Of a DNA stretch of 32,244 bases, positions 22,077-30,044 are shown piece by piece. A program made the position numbers and the translations under genes. The notes under the pieces are model-generated. The model did no database searches. It was not told where the DNA came from and saw nothing but the letters and a program-made list of their open reading frames with translations. Position 1 is the first letter of the stretch. Each line of letters opens with the position of its first letter. The stretch covers positions 154,697-186,940 of the forward strand of contig NZ_AOIJ01000063.1 of NCBI RefSeq assembly GCF_000337175.1, given 5' to 3'. The DNA is from Natrinema gari JCM 14663 (GTDB taxonomy: Archaea > Halobacteriota > Halobacteria > Halobacteriales > Natrialbaceae).

Positions 22077-24485
22077 TCAGAAATCGTCAAGTGACGTCGG
22101 TCGTGGTTCCGAGCCAATCGAGGTCTGGTCTCGTTCGATAGCTGTTGTTGAGTCACTTTCATCTGTACGAGTTTGTTTTTTGCCGCCGAACGCTTCGAGG
22201 AACTCCCGTCCAGATGCGGTGAACGGCGGCCGGGCTGGCACCGTTGTATCGCCACCGATCCAGTCTTCGATTGCTTGGACGACTGTTGGAGCGGTTTGTG
22301 AACCGATACCCTCGGCGTTGCTGACAAGCCGTTGTTCGAAGCGAACTGAGTTTTCATACTGAACCGCTAACTTCTTGATCGTCGGATGTGACAAATCGAT
22401 GGTATCGGTCCCCTCACCAAAATTTTGCCAGGCGTTTCGGATTCGATCGTCGAGGATTATTACTCGCCCACGAGCAATGCCTTGGTAACTCGTCAGATGG
22501 AGGTCTTCAGCAGTGACGCCGGCATCCATCTGTCGGGCCATCGTCTCTAGCCACTGTGGTGGCGTATGCGACGTTGCTGTGTACAGTTCAGCAAGCGGCC
22601 GAATCGCCTCTGCCAGTTGGCTCCCTGTCCGCGAGACGTGTGAAACATCGATATCGAGTGTTAATTGGATTAGTTCGACATCGATTCCTTCGGCCCAGAG
22701 CCAACACATCACACCTGCTGTGACACCGGCCTCATCGGTTCCTAGGTCATGGCGCTCAAGGAGCTCGAGAAACTCTGGGCTCTCATTGTCAGTGACCGTC
22801 TCGCCGAGATTACACTGGTAGAACATCTCGGCCAATTCAGCGACGATCGTCTCTGGATTAGCGGGGGCAGTTGCTTCCAGTGTTTCAACCAACGATTTGA
22901 TGGCAACGGGTGGACAGTCAATCCGTGTTGCGTGATCGTACTCGAACGCAGCCGCCCCAAGATCGGTCGTTGCAAGCATCGACTCTGAGGCCATCTCGAT
23001 GAAGCCATTCTCGACGAGCTCGGTGAGTACGTCACGGACCCGGTCGGCGATTTCGCCACGACCACCCTGTGCTTCGCCGCCGATCATCGGGTTCTCTCCA
23101 AGCGGAAGTCGGTCCCGGAGCGCATAGTGGCCATACAAGGTCGACGAGACAAACTCAACTAGAGCGTCGACGGAGTCCCACCCGTTCTGGACTAACTCGA
23201 TCAGAAGCCATTCGAGGTTCGTCTTTGCACTCTCGAGATTCGTCGTATAGTCAGCGTCCGAGTCCAAGCCTTTCGGATGGCCGAAATGCGAACCGACCGA
23301 CTCGAGTGACTTTTCCTCAACCGGGGTATCGAACTGGAAGACATCAGCAGCGTCTTCGCGACTGTAAATCGGGTAGGCGTAGGCTTCCTCCATCTTAGAG
23401 TCACGCCCAGCACGCCCGATCCACTGGATGTACTCCCACCGCCCGACGAAGTTCCCAAACCGGGTGAGATCGGCAACGATCACTGCCTGGACGGGACTGT
23501 CAAAGCCGTAGGCGAGCGTCGTGGTACACGAAATTGCCTGAATCTCACTGTTTTTGACACCCTTTTCCACGATTTGTTTGATGTCGTTCTCGAGTGCCGA
23601 ATAGTGAAATCCGACGCCCTGTTCCAGACACTTGATCAGATCCTGATGTGTATCCGTCAGCGTCGTGTCGATCGCATTCTCGATCTTCTCCCGGTAGTCG
23701 GTCTCCGGCCGTTTGAAATCTGAATGAGAGGCAATCTGGACCGCTCGCGAGCGAGTGTGATCCGTCGTGAAGTTAAAAATCATAAACGGCGCTTCATCGA
23801 CCCGCTTGGTCATATGGTCGGCGATGAATTCGCCGTAGGTTTTGTTCCCACTCTTCTCGAGTGGTCGCTCGACGATGGGCACACCACGGTCTTCGGGGCT
23901 GATGATTAACTCGGCATCCAGCCACCGGGCGATTTCGTCGGGGTTGCCGATCGTCGCCGACATCGCACAGATTTCGACATCCCGATCCATGGCAATCGCG
24001 AGACTTTTTTCAATAGTTGGCCCCCGAAAGCCCGAGTACAATTCGTGGAAATCGTCATAGACGAGGACGTCGACCCGTGAATCAACACCACGGATTGCAG
24101 CTTCGAAGTGCGAATCAAACGTCGCGACGATCACATCGGCATACTGGTAGCCGGCTTCATCGCCCCACGTCGCGTTTGTCAGCGTATATCGGTCTGTATC
24201 GATCCACTTGTTGAGACTACTGTACTTTCCGTTCGTCAGCTGAACGCTCGGGACGAGATACCCGACGGTCTGTCCTCGCTCGAGTGCCCGTTTGACGACA
24301 GCCTCAGCACAGAATGTTTTGCCGTTGCCAGTCTCAGCAACCAAGAGTGTATTCGACTCCTCAAGGCCGCCCTGTTCGAAAAAGGCACGTTGGGTTCCGT
24401 TGATCTCGTCGAACAGTTTTGCCTCGAGGAGGGCTTCGATACAGTAGGTTTCTGTCGCTGACAATGAGTCTGGAAGCTCCGCCAT
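22077..24485 (-). CDS. Ski2/Hel308-like DEAD/DEAH-box helicase
   Basis: 802 residues from ATG 24485 (MAELPDSLSATETY); the frame open to 24656 is upstream sequence. SF2 motifs: I at 50-57 (AETGNGKT), Ia-like YLVPSVQLTNGK, II at 144-147 as DDFH, III SAT at 176-178, IV-like MIFNFTT, V TTTLAYGFDSPVQ, VI QWIGRAGRD (354-362). The 440-residue C-terminal half is helical and lacks a clear ratchet/Sec63 assignment. ATP-driven unwinding of DNA or RNA is expected. It is intact, next to decayed genes, and divergent from an Orc1/Cdc6 fragment. Similar helicases occur in haloarchaeal accessory DNA; repair, recombination or defence roles are all open. Confidence 0.85.
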   Translation of the reverse strand: MAELPDSLSATETYCIEALLEAKLFDEINGTQRAFFEQGGLEESNTLLVAETGNGKTFCAEAVVKRALERGQTVGYLVPSVQLTNGKYSSLNKWIDTDRYTLTNATWGDEAGYQYADVIVATFDSHFEAAIRGVDSRVDVLVYDDFHELYSGFRGPTIEKSLAIAMDRDVEICAMSATIGNPDEIARWLDAELIISPEDRGVPIVERPLEKSGNKTYGEFIADHMTKRVDEAPFMIFNFTTDHTRSRAVQIASHSDFKRPETDYREKIENAIDTTLTDTHQDLIKCLEQGVGFHYSALENDIKQIVEKGVKNSEIQAISCTTTLAYGFDSPVQAVIVADLTRFGNFVGRWEYIQWIGRAGRDSKMEEAYAYPIYSREDAADVFQFDTPVEEKSLESVGSHFGHPKGLDSDADYTTNLESAKTNLEWLLIELVQNGWDSVDALVEFVSSTLYGHYALRDRLPLGENPMIGGEAQGGRGEIADRVRDVLTELVENGFIEMASESMLATTDLGAAAFEYDHATRIDCPPVAIKSLVETLEATAPANPETIVAELAEMFYQCNLGETVTDNESPEFLELLERHDLGTDEAGVTAGVMCWLWAEGIDVELIQLTLDIDVSHVSRTGSQLAEAIRPLAELYTATSHTPPQWLETMARQMDAGVTAEDLHLTSYQGIARGRVIILDDRIRNAWQNFGEGTDTIDLSHPTIKKLAVQYENSVRFEQRLVSNAEGIGSQTAPTVVQAIEDWIGGDTTVPARPPFTASGREFLEAFGGKKQTRTDESDSTTAIERDQTSIGSEPRPTSLDDF

Positions 24486-24760
24486 TGTGGGGTCTCGTTC
24501 TATTTCCGGACTTCTCAGTCTGTCATCAAAAGTATATTGGGTAGGCAATAGTCGATTGTGCTTCTGGACAACATACCTAGGATAAGCTATAATAATATCG
24601 AGTAGCTCAACAACTGTAACAGGTATGTCCCTCCTCTTCGACCACGCTCTTTCCAACTTCTCTCCAGAGGCCGGTCACCATTACGAGGTCAAGGCAGGCG
24701 ATCTTGAATCCACTAGAGAGCGAGTCCCCGTCCAGCGTCCGCTGACTGACGACTCTCTAA

Positions 24761-25105
24761 CTGCTCGAGTCCGTCCCGACTCAAAGCCACCTAACTCTGT
24801 ACGCACTCCTCACACTGGACAAACAAGGCAGTCTCCCGGCAAAAAGCAGCGACATCTACAACGTCTACGAAATCGCAGCAAAACGGATCGATGCCGACGT
24901 AAAAACTGATAGAACCATCCGTGATCGTCTCAGCCAGCTCAAACTCAAAGGTTTCCTCGATGTCGAAGAACACAACAAAGGCCCGAAAGGCGGATCGTAC
25001 TACCTCTACGAGTTCGGAGACATCCGGCCAAACATGGTAGAAGAAGTACTCCAAGAAATAGACCGGTTGGACGACCTATTCCAGAAAGACATTACCAACT
25101 ACTGA
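24761..25105 (+). pseudogene. Orc1/Cdc6 C-terminal fragment
   Basis: Open frame after TAA 24758: ESVPTQSHLTLYALLTLDKQ, GSLPAKSSDIYNVYEIAAKR, then RTIRDRLSQLKLKGFLDVEE, NKGPKGGSYYLYEF, ending at TGA 25103-25105. This is the winged-helix origin-binding domain of haloarchaeal Orc1/Cdc6. The AAA+ ATPase part is absent. A short frame at 24625-24760 (EVKAGDLESTRERV, LTDDSLTA) may be the adjoining piece in another frame. A separate replicon or a past origin nearby is implied. Confidence 0.75.
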
Positions 25106-25117
25106 TGCCTACTTACT

Positions 25118-25351
25118 TCACTGCCTGTCCAACTCCTTCTCAACGTAGTCCTTGAAATCATCCGAATCCAACGCCGACCGCACAAGGCCTTCCAAGAACG
25201 CTCTTGCGTAGCACATTGTTGATGTAGAGCCATCTTGCGATTCTGCGGTGAATTGACGAGGATAATCTGGACGATAAGCGATCAAACGGCCGGTTTCTGT
25301 TCCACCCCTTCTTTGGAGGATTGTATCAACAATTACCGACGGAAGAGTGTC
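25118..25351 (-). pseudogene. Start-less fragment of an unidentified gene
   Basis: 77-codon open frame on minus with coding-like sequence and no start: DTLPSVIVDTILQRRGGTET, GRLIAYRPDYPRQFTAES, STMCYARAFLEGLVRSALDS, DDFKDYVEKELDRQ. A TTG or internal ATG (25216) could start shorter products. It is convergent with the Orc1/Cdc6 fragment, 12 bases apart. Family not recognised. Confidence 0.4.
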
Positions 25352-25355
25352 TTAG

Positions 25356-25544
25356 TTATCGCCAAGCGGCACCAACGGCGCCAATGGCACCGACTGCAAG
25401 GGCGACAAACACACCAATCACGAATATTGGCTTAAAAACACTTGCAAGAGCGTTCGGGTCGCCGCCATACATTGTAATGCTGACTGCACCGACGATGAAT
25501 AATCCCAAAAGGGCTGACAGACCTGTTGCTGCTGGATTTCCCAT
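25356..25544 (-). CDS. Small two-helix membrane protein (62 aa)
   Basis: ATG 25544, MGNPAATGLSALLGLFIVGA then a polar loop YGGDPNALAS and a second helix FKPIFVIGVFVALAVGAIGA. Preceded by a TATA element at leaderless spacing. Gly/Ala-rich helices without charged residues suggest an oligomeric or holin-like small membrane protein, but that is only appearance. The fragment at 25118-25351 starts right after its stop. Confidence 0.6.
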   Translation of the reverse strand: MGNPAATGLSALLGLFIVGAVSITMYGGDPNALASVFKPIFVIGVFVALAVGAIGAVGAAWR

Positions 25545-25565
25545 ACGTATATATCAACGTCAATG

Positions 25566-25572
25566 ACTTAAA
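25566..25572 (-). promoter_or_regulatory. TATA element of the 62-aa membrane gene
   Basis: TTTAAGT on the minus strand, 22-28 bases before the ATG at 25544; same sequence as the TATA element at 17741. Confidence 0.5.
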
Positions 25573-26017
25573 TCTAGTCTTCACTTTGTACGCGGGGTCT
25601 CTCGAAAAGCTAGTGACGAGTCCGACAGCGGAGGGGAATCGCTGCCGGGATGATCGGATTGGGTGGAAGTGTCGCGCTGTTGGGGACGCGACAGTGACAT
25701 GTCGCCACGCCAACTCTATGAGTCTTCTGGCGGCGACTTTCACTCGCAACGTGGTGTGTCTCGAGGCTTGCCACCACAACGGCTATGCGTCACTAGTCGA
25801 AAGCCGTGTGTGGCGCTCGCGGTGGGGTTCAAACGTTTGGTCGTCAACCGTTCTGGCAACCTTGCACCGCCGACTGTAGCAGTCGAGGGTCGATTCTAAA
25901 CTTTGTTCGTCGTGAGTATCCTACTATTAGTTTCCCGAATCCGATTGTCTGGATAACGTATAAGTGTCCAGTATACAGAAGATGGAACACACGACACAGA
26001 ACACCGTTGCGAGGGCG
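25573..26017. other. Gene-free stretch before the IS element
   Basis: No convincing gene. Open frames on both strands (for example minus 25432-25779) give Arg/Ser/His-rich products without motifs. A hairpin GAACACCG ... CGGTGTTC (26000-26007 with 26016-26023) overlaps the IS end. Confidence 0.35.
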
Positions 26018-26692
26018 GTGTTCAGATAAGATTGAAGGAATGAGGCGTCACGTTTTCAAAGTGGTCTATGCCCGAAAACGCACGCCTCAGTCCTAGTATC
26101 GGCCAAATTGACTTGGATTTTGTGGAGCGAGAGGAAACACCGCGGCTGTTGATGAATCTCAGTATTCAGCTCCATCTTGCTGGACTCTCGCTTTCGAATA
26201 CTGTTAGAGTTCTCGAAATATTCGGTGTTAAACGGGCTCGGTCGACTGTTCATAACTGGGTTCACAAGGCAGATCTACAGCCCAATTCCTGCCGGAATCC
26301 GGATCACGTTGCAGTTGACGAGACGGTGATCCGGCTCGTCGATGAACAGTATTGGCTGTACGCAGCCGTCGATCCAGCGTCTAATCAATTGCTCTATACA
26401 AAGCTTGAACCGACGAGAAACAAGGGTATCGCTAGTGCATTCTTTACGGAATTACGCGAGAAACACGATGTTGATGATGCTGTGATTCTCGTCGATGGAG
26501 ATAAGTCACTGAACTACGCCTGTCAGCGACATAACCTCGATTTCAGATACGAACGACATGGAAATCGGAACAGCGTCGAACGTGTCTTCTGTGAGATAAA
26601 ACGTCGAACTATATCTTTCTCAAACTGCTTTAGCAACGCTTCCGTAGAAACTGCTGATTAGTGGCTCAGATCATTCCAGCTAATCTGAACAC
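26018..26692. mobile_element. IS6-like insertion sequence, second type (about 675 bp)
   Basis: End repeats GTGTTCAGAT at 26018-26027 and ATCTGAACAC at 26683-26692 enclose the transposase at 26068. No target duplication seen. The right end cuts the C-terminus of the IS4-like transposase gene next to it, whose last codons (RSCSD, stop) are provided by this IS end. Confidence 0.65.
26068..26661 (+). CDS. IS6-family DDE transposase (short C-terminus)
   Basis: 197 residues, MPENARLSPSIGQIDLDFVE; HTH part LSLSNTVRVLEIFGVKRARS, DDE core HVAVDETVIRLVDEQYWLYA (D), VILVDGDKSL (D), HGNRNSVERVFCEIKRR (E). The frame stops at TAG 26659-26661 after SVETAD; in frame it would continue WLRSFQLI to TGA at 26686-26688. 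This end looks shortened relative to the family's usual tail, so the copy may be inactive. Confidence 0.75.
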   Translation: MPENARLSPSIGQIDLDFVEREETPRLLMNLSIQLHLAGLSLSNTVRVLEIFGVKRARSTVHNWVHKADLQPNSCRNPDHVAVDETVIRLVDEQYWLYAAVDPASNQLLYTKLEPTRNKGIASAFFTELREKHDVDDAVILVDGDKSLNYACQRHNLDFRYERHGNRNSVERVFCEIKRRTISFSNCFSNASVETAD

Positions 26693-27929
26693 GACCGTTC
26701 CTCGGCACCCAGCACGTTCGCCACCGTCCACATGTTGTACATCAGGATAGCGAACTTGAAGTAGAACATCCGGGTCGCCAGTCGGGGCGATCCCGACTGT
26801 GCCAAGAAGTCGTGCTTGAGCTTCCGGTAACTCGTCTCGACACCCCAGCGGTTGCGGAAGTCGGTGGCCAGCTTCAACGGGTCGACGTCGTCGTCATCGA
26901 GCGGGATGGTCGTGTAGAAGATAATCCAGTCGTCGGTCGGATCATCGGGTTCACCCTGCCGAAGCCGAGACCGCTTCTGGGACTTCACGGTGAACAACCA
27001 GTGCTTCTCGTTGGTGATCCCGCCGAGGCCGTGGGGCACCGCTTCGACCTCGCTCTCTTTGGCGACAGCGAGTCGCTGGAGGACCTTGATCTTCCGGCCT
27101 TTGTCCGGGGCCTGGATGATGAACTCCGTTCCGGTGGACTCGAGCGCACGGACGGAGTCAGTGGTGTAGAACCCACTGTCCAAGTAGGCGCGGTTGAACG
27201 ACATCACCTGCGCGGCGTACCGGAGCAGCCGGCGCACGAGCGTTCCCTTGTCGGTGTCCGCCCGCGTCGGGACGGCCCGCATCGTCATCAGCGTGTTCGT
27301 GCCGACGAGAGCGAGCGTGGTGAACTGCCACGAGTAGTAGAAGTTCCGCTGGGGCTTCGTCTTTTGGATGTCCCGGCTGGCGTCACCCTGTCCGTACCAC
27401 ACCAGTCCGTACTGTCGATGGCGACTTCGTTGGTGTCATCGAAGTACTCGTGCTCGAAGGCGATGTCGAACAGCGCGTCGTTGGCTTGCCGGAACATTCG
27501 CGTGACGGTGGCCGGGTCGAACTTCAGAAGCTGGTGCCGGACGTTACTCGGGTCGACCGAGTTACCCTCACCGACCCACGACTTCAGTTCCATGTTCTCG
27601 CACGCTTGGTTCATGTGGATGTCGTGAATCGCCGCGCTGACGAAGATCCGCAGCAGGAAGTCGCGTTTGAACTTGATGCTGTCGTCGCGGTCGAAGCTGA
27701 GGTGTCGGAAGACCTCGGCCCGGAGTTCACGGCTGAGCTTCTTGATGTACGGCGGCTTTCGTTCCTCGGTGTCCGGCGAGGGCAGCTCGGGGAACTGGCC
27801 TGCTTCGGAGACTCGGACCACTTCGTCGTTCTCGTCGAGGTCGCTGGGAAACCAGTCGGTATCGACGAACGCGCCGCGGGCGAAGTGGTAGAGTTCCGTT
27901 TGACTCTCGTCAGGTTCGTCGTCGCTCAT
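26680..27929 (-). pseudogene. IS4-like DDE transposase, frameshifted and 3'-truncated
   Basis: ATG 27929, acidic start MSDDEPDESQTELYHF. First frame to EVAIDSTDW (first catalytic Asp). The second frame, 26680-27402, continues WYGQGDASRDIQKTKPQRNF, YLDSGFYTTDS (second Asp), then FRNRWGVETSYRKLKHDF, the Y-(2)-R-(3)-E-(6)-K signature of IS4 elements. One base missing near 27402-27403 (GG for GGG on minus) explains the frame change. The C-terminus is cut at 26692 by the neighbouring IS. Its start overlaps the stop of a 72-codon gene by ATGA. Confidence 0.75.
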
Positions 27930-28144
27930 TCGTCGCAGACCGCCTCTCGGAGTTCCTCGTACAGATCGGGGTGGTTTTCCTTCAGAATCTCAGCATCCGT
28001 CTCAAGTTCACCTATCCGCTGCCGCACGCGAGAAGCAGACTCGTACCGCTTGCTGTCGTCAACATCTGCTTCACCGCTGATGCGTTCTCGGTCAGTCTTT
28101 GTCATGATCGCTGTGACTCCCATACCGCCATTCGTTGGTGGCAT
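27926..28144 (-). CDS. Small helical protein coupled to the IS4-like transposase
   Basis: 72 residues from ATG 28144, or 59 from ATG 28105 (MTKTDRERISGEADVDDSKR). Charged helical sequence RYESASRVRQRIGELETDAE, then LKENHPDLYEELREAV. The stop overlaps the transposase ATG by four bases, so it belongs to the mobile element, perhaps as a regulator. An inverted repeat upstream (28178-28213) may be its operator. Confidence 0.55.
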   Translation of the reverse strand: MPPTNGGMGVTAIMTKTDRERISGEADVDDSKRYESASRVRQRIGELETDAEILKENHPDLYEELREAVCDE

Positions 28145-28156
28145 ACGACTTAGACA

Positions 28157-28213
28157 TTAGGTTATACCGCCATAAAGGTTAGCCCATAACACCACATTAG
28201 CTTATGGCCTAAC
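28157..28213. promoter_or_regulatory. Operator-like inverted repeats in a divergent promoter region
   Basis: GTTAGCCCATAA (28178-28189) and TTATGGCCTAAC (28202-28213) are inverted, 11 of 12 matching, with a 12-base spacer. A third similar half-site, CGCCATAA, ends at 28175. The A/T-rich block lies between the minus gene at 28144 and the plus operon at 28324. Confidence 0.5.
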
Positions 28214-28323
28214 TTTTATTGTCGCGGCGATACATGTCTCTGGTAAGAAGCGCGGGACATCGGTCAGAAGTTGGCCGGGGCGTGTTTGGACCACGCCCGA
28301 CCGCGCTTCGGGACAACCGAAGC

Positions 28324-28536
28324 ATGTCAATGAAGACATCCGCCGGACTTCAGGATTCCGGCACGAAAGCCGAATCGGACGCTGAAAACACCGAAGCCGA
28401 CCTCGATCTCTCGGAGCTGATCGAGAATCACGAGAACACCGACTGGAGCGACGTTCCAGGCATCAGCGCTGCGGAAGCAGGCGCGTGGACGGCACGACTG
28501 ATTGAGGCGCGCGACCGCGTCCAGGAGGGACTATGA
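28324..28536 (+). CDS. 70-residue acidic protein, first gene of a three-gene operon
   Basis: ATG 28324 (MSMKTSAGLQDSGTKAES), with an upstream TTG-initiated extension to 28219 rejected because it would cross a palindromic leader (GGGCGTG ... CACGCCC at about 28277-28297). Ends DRVQEGL and overlaps the next ATG (28533) by four bases. C-terminal helix ISAAEAGAWTARLIEARDRV. Family not recognised. Confidence 0.55.
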   Translation: MSMKTSAGLQDSGTKAESDAENTEADLDLSELIENHENTDWSDVPGISAAEAGAWTARLIEARDRVQEGL

Positions 28537-28904
28537 TGCAGCGACGTCAGTTCCTCGCCGTGGCCGCCGCCCTCGCCACTCTCCCGCAGGCCGCGACTGC
28601 TGACACGGGTCGCGCCGAGGAAATCGTCGAGGAGCGGAACGTGACCGACGACGGTGACTACTCGGTCACGGACTGCGGCTCCGTTCCTGGCGGGCTAAAC
28701 AACGTCCACGTCACGGCAGATATGAACGATGGCCCGCTCGAAGTCGAGGGCGTCCACGAAGAAGGTGGCTGGAGCGGTGTCGGACTCCGGTGGAGGTCCG
28801 GCCCAATCGAGAGCGGTACCGGACTCAATCCCGACGACGCCCGCGATTTGGCAGCTCGGCTGGTGGTCGCTGCGGAGGCAGCGGAGGGGAAGTTCGATGA
28901 CTGA
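28533..28904 (+). CDS. Secreted protein with twin-arginine-type signal
   Basis: 123 residues: MMQRRQFLAVAAALATLPQA is a short RR-type signal with an Ala-rich core and likely cleavage near ATA-DT. The mature part is acidic and beta-like (VTDDGDYSVTDCGSVPGG, MNDGPLEVEGVHEEGGWSG), ending in an Ala-rich helix. One Cys only. ATGATG start overlaps the previous stop; the third gene starts eight bases before its stop. Function unknown. Confidence 0.6.
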   Translation: MMQRRQFLAVAAALATLPQAATADTGRAEEIVEERNVTDDGDYSVTDCGSVPGGLNNVHVTADMNDGPLEVEGVHEEGGWSGVGLRWRSGPIESGTGLNPDDARDLAARLVVAAEAAEGKFDD

Positions 28905-29220
28905 CGACCCTGACAACGATCAGGTTCGGGCGTTCGCGGAGGTCGGTCGGGACCTGCTGTCCTTCGAGTTGGAGACAGCCGCTGACGATCTCTACTACGA
29001 ATTCCGGAAGGCCTCGAAGAAAGCCCGGAACGCTGACCGAATCACCGAGACTGACGCCCGCCGACTCGCCCACGCGATGGAACGCGCCGACATGTTCGTC
29101 GATGCGTTCTACGACGTCTGTCCCGAGGCCGACCGACCGCCCACCATTGAGGACTTGGTGTCGGTCGAAGAACTTCAACAGATCACCGCGCGGAGTCCGG
29201 TAGATGATTCCGATGAGTGA
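28897..29220 (+). CDS. 107-residue acidic helical protein
   Basis: ATG 28897 (MTDDPDNDQVRAFAEVGRDL) overlaps the end of the preceding gene by eight bases. Mostly helical: LLSFELETAADDLYYEFRKA, KKARNADRITETDARRLAHA, MERADMFVDAFYDVC. Ends 14 bases before an IS element. Looks like the last gene of the operon starting at 28324; family not recognised. Confidence 0.6.
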   Translation: MTDDPDNDQVRAFAEVGRDLLSFELETAADDLYYEFRKASKKARNADRITETDARRLAHAMERADMFVDAFYDVCPEADRPPTIEDLVSVEELQQITARSPVDDSDE

Positions 29221-29234
29221 CAACGTCGCTGTGA

Positions 29235-29979
29235 GGCACTGTCTAGTTGAGGGCGTTTGAGAAGCGAGCAGGTCGTAGCGAGAAGTAACCATGCAACTCG
29301 CAGACCTGCTCAAAGAGAGCTTAGGCGTGCATTGTGATGAGGTTTGGGAGAACGAGCGCACCCCGAACACCCTGACGGGTGTCGGGGTGCGTCTGCATTC
29401 GATGGGATTGTCAGTTCGGGAGGTCGTCGCAGTGCTCGACTTACTCGGTATTGACTGTTCTCACGGCGCAATTTGGAACTAGACACACACGCTTTCGGAA
29501 GCTCAGAGCGACCCGCCGACGGCAGAGCCGTCGCGGGTCGCGGTCGATGAGAAACAGATTGAGGTCGACGGCGAAAAGAAATGGCTGTACGCCGCGATCG
29601 ACACGGAGTCGAAGCTCTTGCTCGAAATTGACGTGTTCAGCCGCCGCGGGATCAGTCCCGTGGCGGCGTTCTTGCATCGACTTACTGAGAAACACAAAAC
29701 CGACGAGACAGAGTTTCTCGTCGATGCTGGCGGCTACCTGACTGGCCTCGTTCGTCACGATCTGAACGGTCAGCTCAACTACAGTGTTCGAAACTACGTC
29801 GAAAAGTGGTTTCACACGCTCAAGATACGGGTTGACCGCTTCCATAATTCGTGGGTGGGCAGTCAAGCGAGCGTCCGCGAATAGCTTGCACAGTTCATGC
29901 ACTACTACAACCACCAGCGACCCCATCAGGCACTCGATGGACGGACGCCAGCTGCGGAGGTGCTAAACTAGACAGTGCC
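29235..29979. mobile_element. IS6-like insertion sequence (745 bp)
   Basis: Ends GGCACTGTCTAGTT at 29235-29248 and its complement at 29966-29979. The TAG stop of the transposase lies in the right end repeat. No target duplication. A partial copy of its left end, in the same orientation, occurs at 31666-31709. Confidence 0.8.
29291..29971 (+). pseudogene. IS6-family transposase with two amber stops
   Basis: One frame, 29291-29971. MQLADLLKESLGVHCDEVWE, HTH GLSVREVVAVLDLLGIDCSH, then TAG 29480-29482 after GAIWN (expected Trp). DDE core RVAVDEKQIEVDGEKKWLYA (D), FLVDAGGYL (D), YVEKWFHTLKIRVDRFHNSW (E). A second TAG at 29882-29884 after ASVRE (expected Trp), and a tail AQFMHYYNHQRPHQALDGRT. Both stops look like TGG to TAG changes. 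Not functional unless read through. Confidence 0.8.
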
Positions 29980-30044
29980 GTTAAGTTTAATAATATAGTT
30001 GGTGAATTATGTAATGTAGTCATTGAAACACCAATACAGAAACC

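Noticed and set aside
25432-25779. 115-codon frame on -
   Set aside because: Overlaps the start of the 62-residue membrane gene in another frame; Arg/Ser/His-rich without motifs.
26812-28160. Long + strand frames (271 and 236 codons)
   Set aside because: Antisense shadows of the IS4-like transposase, which shows catalytic motifs on the minus strand.
29480-29884. Amber codons read as a recoded amino acid (pyrrolysine-like)
   Set aside because: Found only in a transposase where Trp is expected; haloarchaea are not known to decode TAG; simple nonsense mutation is enough.
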